Shown here piece after piece: positions 34,586 through 43,909 of a stretch of DNA of 64,000 nt. Origin of the DNA: Phocaeicola faecicola. Its GTDB lineage: Bacteria; Bacteroidota; Bacteroidia; Bacteroidales; Bacteroidaceae. How positions within the stretch are numbered: the stretch's first letter is position 1; every line of letters starts with the position of its first letter. A model generated the notes under the pieces. That model was not told where the DNA came from. It saw only the letters and a list, made by a program, of their open reading frames with translations, and did not search any database. Location: assembly GCF_013618865.1 (NCBI RefSeq), contig NZ_JABSOE010000001.1:1-64000 (forward strand), in the 5' to 3' direction. A program made the position numbers and the translations under genes.

Positions 34586-36715
34586 ATGAAACATTTTTTC
34601 TATGCTTTTTGTTTGTTGTCTTTATCTTCTTTAAGTGCTTGCAGTGATGAGGAAGTAACTACTTCACAAGAAGTAGGTGATGGGGTTCAGGTACTTCCGC
34701 CTTCTCGTCCCAATGAGGTAATCGATGCCCGTTTGTTCGAATGCATCAATCTGGATTATCCGGGATTGGAAAAGGTAAAAGAATTCTATGAAAACAACGA
34801 ATATTATTATGCCGCGAATGAACTGTTGAAATATTACCGGAATCGTTCGGACATTTTTAATACGGGTATTAACCTGGTGAATCCTTCTATTACGGCTTCT
34901 GAAAAGAGAATTGCCGACCAGGCTTTGGAAAATCGTTTTTACGTACGCAACTTTGAAGAATCCGGCGAAGGGGAAAATGCCGTGTATTACTCCTTTGAAA
35001 AGGATGGAAAGATCGACTGGAATTTTATTCCCGAAGGTATAGAAGACCAGGAATTCGTTTCTCAGAAACATCGTCATCAGTGGCTGCCGGCTCAGGGAAA
35101 GGCTTATCGTGTGACAGGAGATGAGAAGTATTTCAATTCTTGGAAAACAGTATATACCAGCTGGCTGGAAACTTTCTCTTGTCCGGAAGGAAAGGTCAGC
35201 AAAGACCAGGTAGAATGGTATGGACTGCAGCCTACTGAACGTCTGGTGGACCAGATTGATGTCTTCGCTTATTTTATCCAGTCTTCCAACTTCACTCCTG
35301 AATGGCTTTCTACTTTTTTGGTTGCCTTCTATGACCATGTAGAATGTGTACGTAATAATTACTTTACTGATGGGGGAAACATTGAGGCTGCCATGTACCA
35401 GGCGGTTACTACTGCGGGTATTCTGATGCCTGAATTTACGAAGTCGGCTGAGTGGCTGCAGGAAGGTGCTGCCGCAATGGGTAAGCAGGTAACCGACCAG
35501 TTCCTGGAAGACGGAGTGCAGAACGAACTGGATCCTAGTTATCACATCGGTGTGGTTGCCGGTTTTTATGACATGTACCAGCTGGCACTGCAGAACGGCA
35601 AGTTGTCGCTCTTCCCTGAAAACTATACCGAACAGCTGAGAAACTCGGCCCGTTTTGTAATGGATATCATTTATCCTAATTATACCATTGATAACTTTAA
35701 TGATACTCGTTCGGTATCATGGACCAAGAATGTGCTTCTGAAGAACCTGAAGAAATACGTGGATATGTTCCCGGATGATCAGGAACTGCGCTGGGTGGCT
35801 TATGAAGGACGTCAGGGAAGCAAACCTTCGTATCGTTTCAAGGCTTACGACAAGGCTGGTTATTATATGTTGAGAAACGGCTGGGATGCTTCTTCCATGA
35901 TGATGATTCTGAAAAACAACAACAACCCGGAGAATAAATGGCATTGCCAGCCGGATAACGGTACTTTCGGACTCTATCGTAACGGACGCAACTTCTTCCC
36001 GGATGCCGGAGTATATTCTTATGGGGGAACTTCTTCATCGAATGCAGACCGTCAGACCTATCTGGCTACCAAGAATCATAATACGATGACTGACTTGAGT
36101 AAGACCATTGCCAACGGTTTCATGAACGGAAAGATGTTGAAGCATGAGACACAGAGCGGCAACGTGCAGTTGCTGGTTACCGAAAATCAGTCGTATGCGA
36201 ATCTGACTCACCGCCGTGCAGTGTTCTTTGTCGAGGATAAGTTCTTTGTCCTGGTGGATGAGGGATACGGCAATGGCAACTCGGACAAGATCAACCTGAA
36301 TTTCCATCTGTTGTCGGATGCACAGTATGTAACAGCTTATGATGATCTTTCTGCCAGCGGACAGTTCGGTGCGCACACTACTTTCGACAGCAATAACCTG
36401 CTGATCCGTACCGTAGCGGAAACCGCTCAGGATTTCAGTGTCTCAACGGTCGATTCCGATACTTCCAATGACCTGGGTAAGGTTACCGGAACACGTAAGG
36501 GATATCAGTACACTATCCGCAAGCCGGCGAACGGAGCAGCCCGTTTCATTACGGTGCTTTATCCGTTTGACAAGACCAGCGACCTGAGTGGATTGAACAT
36601 TGAAGCACGCTTTACTGATAACTCATCGGAAAATGCCGGAACATTCCATCAGGAAGGGGCTGCGGTTTCTGTGAAGATCGGTGAAAAAGAATATCAACTG
36701 AAATATACATTATAA
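34586..36715 (+). CDS. PL12-like heparinase II/III family lyase, surface lipoprotein
   Basis: Predicted to cut a uronic-acid-containing polysaccharide by beta-elimination. The 709-residue protein has a lipoprotein signal ending LSACSDEEVTT: lipidated Cys19 followed by acidic residues resembling the Bacteroides surface-export signal. The (alpha/alpha) toroid (about 45-400) carries candidate catalytic N265 (GGNIEAAMYQA) and Y319-H320 (LDPSYHIG). The C-terminal beta-sandwich begins with the KWHCQPDNGTFGLY segment (H453), typical of heparinase III/PL12. As a surface enzyme encoded first in a PL12-SGBP-SusC-SusD operon it matches the place of BT4662 in the B. thetaiotaomicron heparan sulfate locus (from memory). 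The true substrate is untested. Confidence 0.85.
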   Translation: MKHFFYAFCLLSLSSLSACSDEEVTTSQEVGDGVQVLPPSRPNEVIDARLFECINLDYPGLEKVKEFYENNEYYYAANELLKYYRNRSDIFNTGINLVNPSITASEKRIADQALENRFYVRNFEESGEGENAVYYSFEKDGKIDWNFIPEGIEDQEFVSQKHRHQWLPAQGKAYRVTGDEKYFNSWKTVYTSWLETFSCPEGKVSKDQVEWYGLQPTERLVDQIDVFAYFIQSSNFTPEWLSTFLVAFYDHVECVRNNYFTDGGNIEAAMYQAVTTAGILMPEFTKSAEWLQEGAAAMGKQVTDQFLEDGVQNELDPSYHIGVVAGFYDMYQLALQNGKLSLFPENYTEQLRNSARFVMDIIYPNYTIDNFNDTRSVSWTKNVLLKNLKKYVDMFPDDQELRWVAYEGRQGSKPSYRFKAYDKAGYYMLRNGWDASSMMMILKNNNNPENKWHCQPDNGTFGLYRNGRNFFPDAGVYSYGGTSSSNADRQTYLATKNHNTMTDLSKTIANGFMNGKMLKHETQSGNVQLLVTENQSYANLTHRRAVFFVEDKFFVLVDEGYGNGNSDKINLNFHLLSDAQYVTAYDDLSASGQFGAHTTFDSNNLLIRTVAETAQDFSVSTVDSDTSNDLGKVTGTRKGYQYTIRKPANGAARFITVLYPFDKTSDLSGLNIEARFTDNSSENAGTFHQEGAAVSVKIGEKEYQLKYTL

Positions 36716-36732
36716 TTATAACAATCTAAAAA

Positions 36733-38904
36733 ATGGAACTTAAGTTACAAAAAATCTGGTCTAAGATCTTGTTTGTCTTGCTGACACTGGGTTTCTGTTT
36801 TTCGCATTCTGCTTGTACAGATCCGGAAACAACAGATTCCACTGATTTTGCTCTTTACTATGCCGGTGTGACCGACATAGGTCCTTCGATGAATTTTACC
36901 CTGGATGCTCCTACTTACATAGGAGGACAGCCGTATGATTTTGCGATAATCGGTGTGAAACATGACGGGGAGCCTTATGAAACCGATTGCTTTACCATTA
37001 CCAGCAACGGAGCGATTGAAATACAGAACACGGGAGCACTTCCGGTGGGATTGTATACGCTGAGCATTTCTTGTTTCTCAAACGGCGACTATTATTCGTT
37101 TGAAGATATCGTAAGCATCAACATGATGAAGACAGTGCCTGATGGAATTACTGTGGAACCGAATGAAATTACAGTTGATTATGCAGATATCATCGACACC
37201 GAGAGTGAGGTGGAACTGCCTACTGCACAGGTTTCTACAGATGGAGATCATATCTCTATTTCTAAATACCTGATTGCCAATGTACGCAAGGACGGTGTGA
37301 AGGTGACTGAAAATGATTTCTTTAAGATTGATGCGGCTACCGGAGAGATTTCCATCGTAAGAGGGGCTTCTGCTATCCAGCCGGGTAAATATGTACTTGA
37401 CCTGAAACTGACTACTGCTGTGGTAGGTGAGGATTCTGAGGAGGGTATTTTCCAGGATGCACTGACCATCGACGTGACTTCTCGTCCTTTGGCTCTGACT
37501 TATGTGCCCGAGGTAGCAAGAGTGGAAGTAAATTCTGCTTTCTCTTCAGTGGCTCCGGTTTGTACGGGTTCTCTGGACGGACTGACTTATGCCATCAAGT
37601 CGGTTTCTCTGCCGGATGCTCCGGTAAGTATTGATCCGGCTACAGGAGTGATCTCACTAGCTGCCGACAATGCTCTGGAAATCGGTGAAAACTGTGTGGT
37701 TTCGGTGACTGCAACCAATAAATACGGTTCTGCCGACTTCGAGAATGTATATACCATTTCTATCGTGGCCTTTATCGAACCGATTACCAAATTGGCTTAC
37801 GATGACCTGGAGGTTATTCAGAATACGGCTTTCGAAATCGAACCGACAGAGAAAGACGGTGGTGAAGTTACTTATTCATTTGTAAATCTGGATAGCAAGC
37901 TGAGCGATCTGCAGATTGATCCGTTGACGGGTGTGATTTCTGCCAAGAAAGGCAACTCTATTCCGCGCGGTGTATATACGGTTACGGTTTCTGCCAAGAA
38001 TATCAAGAGTGAACTCACCGACGAGTTTACACTGACTGTAAACGAGAACCCGAACTACTTTACTTATGTAAGTTGGGGTAACAACCTGAACCTGACTCCT
38101 GCCAAGAATTATGCAAGTCAGTTCCGTGCGACTTCACAGGCTGAATTCGAAACATTCTCATTCGATGTGGTAGATACCGACCTGGGCGAGAATGCAACTA
38201 ACGTAGAGTATTCTATCGATACCGAATCTTCTTCTGCACCAAGTGCCATCAGCATCGATAAGACAACGGGTAAGTTTACCGTACGTGCCGGAAAGGGCTG
38301 GAAAGACAACAAGGTGATCATGGTGGTTGTCAATACAACTGCCGGAAAGGGTACACCTGCTGAAGTAACGGTCAAGACTCCGATCTTCTTCGACTGTTCA
38401 GTTCCTGTCAAAGGAGTAACTGTCAGATATACTCCGTTTGTAATGCAGGTGAATCCTCGTACCGGAGGTGTTTCTGTAGCTCCTGAAGTAACCGGTGTAG
38501 CCGACAGAAGTAAATTCCTGATGGATTACAGACGTACTTTCGATTATTATAACCTGAACGGACCGGCTGAACACCTGAAAGGACAGCCTAGTGTGAAGGG
38601 ATCGTTCATGAACAGCATGTGGCAGGCTTATTACGATGCCATCGGAAAGGGTATCAACACGGGTGCAAGAGCTCCGTTGTCATACTATGACAATGCCGGA
38701 AAACTTTCTGTAGCATTGGGTTATGTGGATGAAACAGCCAGTCAGGCTGTGAAGATTAATGCAAACAAATGGCAGAACGATTATGGATTTGCAAACGGTG
38801 TCATGATCGGACAGATGACATTTGTTACTGATGGAAACAGCAACAATGTAGGAAACGGAACCGGTATTTTCCCGATTGCCATTTGGTTTGATACGCGATT
38901 TTAA
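36733..38904 (+). CDS. Surface glycan-binding lipoprotein candidate (SGBP)
   Basis: A 723-residue lipoprotein (signal to Cys28, FSHSAC) with no catalytic motif. Residues about 40-460 are four or so beta-sandwich repeats, each with a cadherin/Ig-like ending such as IDPATGVISLAADN, IDPLTGVISAKKGN and IDAATGEISIVRGA. The C-terminal part (about 465-723) is distinct, Trp/Tyr/Asn-rich, and ends in a strand-like FPIAIWFDTRF; it probably binds the glycan. It sits 17 nt after the PL12-like gene and 31 nt before SusC, the position of BT4661-type binding proteins (possibly DUF4958; unverified). Confidence 0.78.
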   Translation: MELKLQKIWSKILFVLLTLGFCFSHSACTDPETTDSTDFALYYAGVTDIGPSMNFTLDAPTYIGGQPYDFAIIGVKHDGEPYETDCFTITSNGAIEIQNTGALPVGLYTLSISCFSNGDYYSFEDIVSINMMKTVPDGITVEPNEITVDYADIIDTESEVELPTAQVSTDGDHISISKYLIANVRKDGVKVTENDFFKIDAATGEISIVRGASAIQPGKYVLDLKLTTAVVGEDSEEGIFQDALTIDVTSRPLALTYVPEVARVEVNSAFSSVAPVCTGSLDGLTYAIKSVSLPDAPVSIDPATGVISLAADNALEIGENCVVSVTATNKYGSADFENVYTISIVAFIEPITKLAYDDLEVIQNTAFEIEPTEKDGGEVTYSFVNLDSKLSDLQIDPLTGVISAKKGNSIPRGVYTVTVSAKNIKSELTDEFTLTVNENPNYFTYVSWGNNLNLTPAKNYASQFRATSQAEFETFSFDVVDTDLGENATNVEYSIDTESSSAPSAISIDKTTGKFTVRAGKGWKDNKVIMVVVNTTAGKGTPAEVTVKTPIFFDCSVPVKGVTVRYTPFVMQVNPRTGGVSVAPEVTGVADRSKFLMDYRRTFDYYNLNGPAEHLKGQPSVKGSFMNSMWQAYYDAIGKGINTGARAPLSYYDNAGKLSVALGYVDETASQAVKINANKWQNDYGFANGVMIGQMTFVTDGNSNNVGNGTGIFPIAIWFDTRF

Positions 38905-38935
38905 TCTGTAATATCTATAATAATATTATTTAGGA

Positions 38936-41900
38936 ATGAATACATATAGTCTTGTAAAAATGTGGAGCAAAAGAGGGGTATTTACCCTCTTGGCTCTTCT
39001 GATGGCCATCGCTTCTTTTGCGCAGAAGATAGAAGTGAAGGGTGTGGTACTGGATGAAAACGATATGCCGATGATCGGAGCGACTGTCCAGGTCAAGAAA
39101 TCGAATGTAGGTGCGGCAACCGACCTGGATGGTAATTTCTCATTGCAGGCTCCTGAAAATGCGGTACTGGTAGTCAGATATATTGGATATAAGGACCAGG
39201 AAGTGAAGGTGAAAGGTGCCAAGAAGCTGACCATTAAACTGGTGCCGGATAATGCACAGCTGGATGAAATCGTGGTTGTGGGATACGGTGGTATGAAGAA
39301 GAGTGACTTGACAGGTTCTGTTTCTTCGGTATCTTCTAAGTCTATCGAAAACTTCAAGACCAGTTCTGTAGTAGAAGCACTGGGTGGACAGATTGCCGGT
39401 GTGCAGATTACACAGTCGGACGGTACTCCGGGTTCTGGATTTGATATCAAGATCCGTGGTGTGGGTACAGTCAACGGTGATTCTTCACCTTTGTATATTG
39501 TCGATGGTTTTGAAGTTGACAATATCGATTATCTTGCAAACAACGATATTGAATCTATCAACGTATTGAAGGATGCTTCTGCATCTGCTATCTATGGTGC
39601 CCGTGCGGCAAACGGTGTAATCCTGGTAACTACCAAGTCGGGTCAGGAAGGAAAGCCTGTCATTACTTATAACGGATCTACCAGCCACCGTGAGATTGCC
39701 AAGACACTCGACTTGCTTTCTCCTTATGAATTTGTGAAACTGCAGCTGGAAATCAACCCTACCAAGTACGGAAGTACTTATTTCAAGGAGGGTATCAATG
39801 AAGAGACTGGTGAACCTTATGCTTACCAGAGCCTGGAAGATTACCGCGACGTAGCCGGTGTGGACTGGCAGGATGCGGCGTTCAAGCCGACCTGGTCACA
39901 GAACCATGATTTCAGTATCAGTGGTGGTACAAAATCTACTAAATATTCTGCTTCGTTCTCTCATTTCGATGAAAAGGGTATCTTTACCAACAGTGGTTAC
40001 AAGAAGAATACAGGAAAACTGCGTCTGGTACAGGATATCAACAAGTCCATCAAGTTGGATGCTACCGTTAACTATGCAAATACGGTGAAAGACGGTATCG
40101 GTACTTCAGGTACCAGTGGTACACTGAGTGTATTGTCCAGTTTGCTGCGTGCAAGACCTACCGGTGGTCTGGAAACTACAGACGATGAGTTGCTGAACTC
40201 TGCAGTCGACCCGATTGAACTGGAAGAAGGTAACTATTCTCAGGTGAATCCGATCAAGCAGGCAGAAGCTGTTGACAACCGCAAGCAGAGTGAATACTGG
40301 GGTGCGAACATGGCTTTGAGCGTGAAACTGCTGAAAGGACTGACACTGCGTATTGCAGGTACTTATAATACTACGAACACTCGTTCGGATACGTTCTATG
40401 GAGAAGAATCCAGCCAGGCATACCGAAGCGGTGGTGTGTATGGTTCTACACAGATGGCAAAGGATTTGCGCTGGTCGAACAGTAATACATTGACATACGA
40501 TACGAAGTTCAAGAAGAAACATTCCTTGAATGTAGTGCTTGGACACGAATATTCTTTCAGAAGTTCTGAACTGCTGTACGGACAGGCTAAGGATTTCCCG
40601 TTTGATGACTTGGGTAATGATAATCTGGGCCTGGGTGCTACTCCTAGCTCGGTAACTACTTCAAGAGAAGACAAGAAGATGTTGTCTTTCTTTGCTCGTG
40701 GTGTGTACAACTTCGGTGAACGTTATATGTTGACGGCTACAATCCGTGCCGATGGTTCCAGTGTATTCTCTGACAAGCATAAGTGGGGTTACTTCCCGTC
40801 ATTTGCTGCTGCATGGCGTGTGTCGGAAGAGAAATTCATGAAGAATATCAAACCGATTTCCAACTTGAAGCTGCGTGCCGGATGGGGTGTGGTTGGTAAT
40901 GACCGTATCAGTAATTACCTGTCTATGAACCTGTATACTGAAATGAAGTATGGTGTAGGAAACAAACTGATTACTTCGTTGTCTCCGAAACAGCTGGCAA
41001 ATCCGGACTTGAAATGGGAAGGTTCTACTACGACTAACGTGGGTATCGACCTGGGATTGTTCGACAACCGTATCAACCTGACTGCCGACTTCTTCATCAA
41101 GAATACGAAGGACTTGCTGATGGCACAGGACCTGGCATACGTAACCGGATTCAGCTCACAGTGGCAGAACATCGGTAAGATCCAGAACAAGGGTATGGAA
41201 TTCAACCTGAATACCGTGAACTTCCAGACTAAGGATTTCAGCTGGACTACCGACTTCAATATCTCTTTCATCAAGAATACGCTGAAGAGCCTGCAGGATG
41301 GAGCTACTGAAATGTATGTAAGAACCGGTTTCAACAGCAACTTTACCGGATATGACTATATCGCAAAGGTGGGTGAGTCTCTGGGATTGATGTACGGTTA
41401 TGAATTCGACGGTGTTTATCAGTATTCTGACTTCAACCAGACTCCGAACGGACTGGTACTGAAACCGGGCGTTCCTGATATGAGTGAACATGCCGGACGT
41501 ACTACTGAGCCGGGTATGGTGAAGTATAAGGATATCGATGGCGACGGCAAGATTACTACCAACGACCGTACGGTAATCGGTAACGGTCTGCCTGACTGGT
41601 ACGGTGGTATCACCAATACATTGAGATATAAGGGACTTGACTTCAGCTTCCTGTTCCAGTTCAACTACGGTAACGATGTGTATAATGCTACCCGTATGTT
41701 CCAGACTCAGTCTCAGGACGAACGTACCAACCAGCTGGCAGAGGTAGCCGACAGATGGACACCGACCAATGCTTCAAACCGTGTGCCTTCGGCTAAGGGA
41801 TATGTGAAGTATGAATTGTACTCACGCTTTATCGAAGACGGTTCTTTCTTGCGTCTGAAGAACATTACGCTGGGATATACCTTCCCGAGCAAGTGGACCA

Positions 41901-42082
41901 AGAAGGCATATATCAGTCGCCTGAGAGTATATGGAACTGCTCAGAACTTGCTGACATTTACCAAATACAGCGGTTATGACCCTGAAGTCAACATGAAGAA
42001 CAGTCCGCTGATGCCGGGATTCGACTGGGGAGCTTATCCGAAGAGCCGAGTATTTACTTTTGGTGTAGAAGTACAATTTTAA
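38936..42082 (+). CDS. SusC/RagA-type TonB-dependent transporter, large PUL
   Basis: Outer-membrane importer of the oligosaccharides released at the surface. The 1048-residue protein has a signal peptide (about 9-30), a carboxypeptidase-regulatory-like domain (about 33-100: VKGVVLDENDMPMIGATV), TonB-box region VVVGYG, a plug with VVEALGGQIAGVQI and KIRGVGTVN..SPLYIVDGF, and a barrel ending FTFGVEVQF. A second in-frame ATG at 38960 also gives a good signal peptide. SusD begins on the base after its stop codon, as expected for a tightly paired transporter. Confidence 0.95.
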   Translation: MNTYSLVKMWSKRGVFTLLALLMAIASFAQKIEVKGVVLDENDMPMIGATVQVKKSNVGAATDLDGNFSLQAPENAVLVVRYIGYKDQEVKVKGAKKLTIKLVPDNAQLDEIVVVGYGGMKKSDLTGSVSSVSSKSIENFKTSSVVEALGGQIAGVQITQSDGTPGSGFDIKIRGVGTVNGDSSPLYIVDGFEVDNIDYLANNDIESINVLKDASASAIYGARAANGVILVTTKSGQEGKPVITYNGSTSHREIAKTLDLLSPYEFVKLQLEINPTKYGSTYFKEGINEETGEPYAYQSLEDYRDVAGVDWQDAAFKPTWSQNHDFSISGGTKSTKYSASFSHFDEKGIFTNSGYKKNTGKLRLVQDINKSIKLDATVNYANTVKDGIGTSGTSGTLSVLSSLLRARPTGGLETTDDELLNSAVDPIELEEGNYSQVNPIKQAEAVDNRKQSEYWGANMALSVKLLKGLTLRIAGTYNTTNTRSDTFYGEESSQAYRSGGVYGSTQMAKDLRWSNSNTLTYDTKFKKKHSLNVVLGHEYSFRSSELLYGQAKDFPFDDLGNDNLGLGATPSSVTTSREDKKMLSFFARGVYNFGERYMLTATIRADGSSVFSDKHKWGYFPSFAAAWRVSEEKFMKNIKPISNLKLRAGWGVVGNDRISNYLSMNLYTEMKYGVGNKLITSLSPKQLANPDLKWEGSTTTNVGIDLGLFDNRINLTADFFIKNTKDLLMAQDLAYVTGFSSQWQNIGKIQNKGMEFNLNTVNFQTKDFSWTTDFNISFIKNTLKSLQDGATEMYVRTGFNSNFTGYDYIAKVGESLGLMYGYEFDGVYQYSDFNQTPNGLVLKPGVPDMSEHAGRTTEPGMVKYKDIDGDGKITTNDRTVIGNGLPDWYGGITNTLRYKGLDFSFLFQFNYGNDVYNATRMFQTQSQDERTNQLAEVADRWTPTNASNRVPSAKGYVKYELYSRFIEDGSFLRLKNITLGYTFPSKWTKKAYISRLRVYGTAQNLLTFTKYSGYDPEVNMKNSPLMPGFDWGAYPKSRVFTFGVEVQF

Positions 42083-43810
42083 ATGATTAAGAGCATGAAA
42101 AATATAAAATATTACGCTGCAGCGCTGGCCTGTGTATTTGCTTTCTCTTCTTGTTCGCTGGAAGAGAATAACTATGGGGAAGTTGAAAAGGAAAATTACA
42201 TGAAAACGGCTTCCGAAGCGCAGAATGTTTTGTACGGGGTATACCGTAACATGGTAGAGGAAAGCATGTACCGTTATCATCTTTCACTGCTGTTTACTTT
42301 GCCGAGTGATATTGCGAAATGTACCGGTAACTCTACCGAAGGTCTGCGTCTGGTACCTTCCAACGCTTATACCAGTACACAGGATGAGGTCCGTGCTACC
42401 TGGGCCGGACTGTACAAGGCGATTTATTGTGCGAACGATTTTATCGAGACATTGAACAGCCGCATCGGAAGTTATACAGCCCGCGAACAGGAGCAGGCTG
42501 TGGTATACATGGCTGAGGCCAGAGCCCTCCGTGCTTTGTATTATTTCGAACTGGTACGCTGGTATGGCAATGTGGCTTTGATTACCAATACGGCTCAGTC
42601 TTACGACTCTCCATCGACTTTCACACAGGCCGATCCGGTAGATGTATATAAGTTCATTGAAGAAGATCTGCAGTATGCGGTAGACAACTTGCCGTATACG
42701 GTAGACGATAACGTGAGAAGTGACAACAGCTTCCGTTTCTCCAAGGGTGCCGCACTGGGCTTGCTGGCCAAGGTATATGCTACCTGGGCCGGTTATCCGA
42801 TCAAGGATACCAGCAAGTGGGAAATGGCTGCAAAGACAGCCAAGATTCTGGTGGAATCGGGCAAGCATCATTTGCTGAGCGATTTCGAACAGCTTTGGAA
42901 AAACACTTGTAACGGTGTATGGGACGGTACGGAAAGTCTGATTGAGGTCAGCTTCTATTCACCGGCCATCACAGGTGTGGCTGCTTCTGACCCGAGCGGT
43001 CGTATCGGTAAGTGGAACGGTGTGGCTGCCAGCGGTATCCGCGGTGTCCGCAATGCCGGAAACTGGCGTGTGATTCCTACCTTCCTCCGTTCTTGGAGAG
43101 ACAGTTCTCCTAAAGACGGTGACGACCAGCCGATGGACAAGCGTTATGCCATTTCGTTCGCCAACTACCAGTATGGCAAGAATGACGAAACCGGTGAGAA
43201 CGGTGTGATGAAACCAATCAGCAAGAAGTATACACTTGACGAAGCCTTGAAGGATGATGCTCCTAATGATGCCAAGAAGTCATATATGGATGGTATCTGC
43301 CCGGCTAAATGGGATACTGAAAAGTATGTGAATGACGCGAACTACCTGGTAGATGCCAACTTGTCGAACATCAACTGGTATATACTGCGTTATGCGGATG
43401 TGCTGTTGCTGTATGCAGAAGCCCTGAACGAATGGAAGCAGGGACCGACCACAGAAGCTTACGAGGCAATCAACATGGTACGCCGCCGTGGTTTTGGCTT
43501 GCCGGTGGAGGTTGCAAGCAGCACTTGCGACTTGTCGGGACTTGATTATCAGGGATTCCAGAAAGCCGTTCGTACTGAAAGAGCTTACGAGTTGGCCTTC
43601 GAAGGACATCGCCGTCAGGATTTGATCCGCTGGGGAATCTATGTGGATGCCATCAAGGAAACCTTTGACAATATTGTAACATGGTATAACGATGGAGGTG
43701 AATGGTACATTTGTTACGAATTTACCAAGAAAAACAAGCATGAACTCCTTCCTATTCCTCAAAGAGACAAGGATTTGATGCCTAACTTCGTTCAGAACCC
43801 GGGTTGGTAA
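42083..43810 (+). CDS. SusD-type glycan-binding lipoprotein, large PUL
   Basis: Surface lid of the SusC transporter. The 575-residue lipoprotein has signal and lipobox FAFSSCSLEEN (Cys24), early TPR-like helices with YGVYRNMVEESM and AEARALRALYYFELVRWYGNVAL, and the C-terminal block ALNEWKQGPTTEAYEAINMVRRRGFG then RTERAYELAFEGHRRQDLIRWG that marks SusD/RagB. An in-frame ATG at 42095 is an alternative start. A hairpin after the gene divides the import genes from the enzyme genes. Confidence 0.95.
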   Translation: MIKSMKNIKYYAAALACVFAFSSCSLEENNYGEVEKENYMKTASEAQNVLYGVYRNMVEESMYRYHLSLLFTLPSDIAKCTGNSTEGLRLVPSNAYTSTQDEVRATWAGLYKAIYCANDFIETLNSRIGSYTAREQEQAVVYMAEARALRALYYFELVRWYGNVALITNTAQSYDSPSTFTQADPVDVYKFIEEDLQYAVDNLPYTVDDNVRSDNSFRFSKGAALGLLAKVYATWAGYPIKDTSKWEMAAKTAKILVESGKHHLLSDFEQLWKNTCNGVWDGTESLIEVSFYSPAITGVAASDPSGRIGKWNGVAASGIRGVRNAGNWRVIPTFLRSWRDSSPKDGDDQPMDKRYAISFANYQYGKNDETGENGVMKPISKKYTLDEALKDDAPNDAKKSYMDGICPAKWDTEKYVNDANYLVDANLSNINWYILRYADVLLLYAEALNEWKQGPTTEAYEAINMVRRRGFGLPVEVASSTCDLSGLDYQGFQKAVRTERAYELAFEGHRRQDLIRWGIYVDAIKETFDNIVTWYNDGGEWYICYEFTKKNKHELLPIPQRDKDLMPNFVQNPGW

Positions 43811-43830
43811 TCCCTCCGAATCATATGAAA

Positions 43831-43867
43831 GAAGGAAGAATAACTATTTATCCTTCCTTCTTTTTTT
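43831..43867 (+). terminator. Terminator or attenuator after SusD
   Basis: A 13-bp stem with one mismatch (43831-43843 with 43848-43860) is followed by seven T residues. It lies between SusD and the first PL8-like enzyme gene and could cap or reduce transcription of the enzymes. Confidence 0.75.
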
Positions 43868-43909
43868 ATTCTTTGTGGGTCACTTTAATGTTGAAGATAT
43901 TATAAAACT

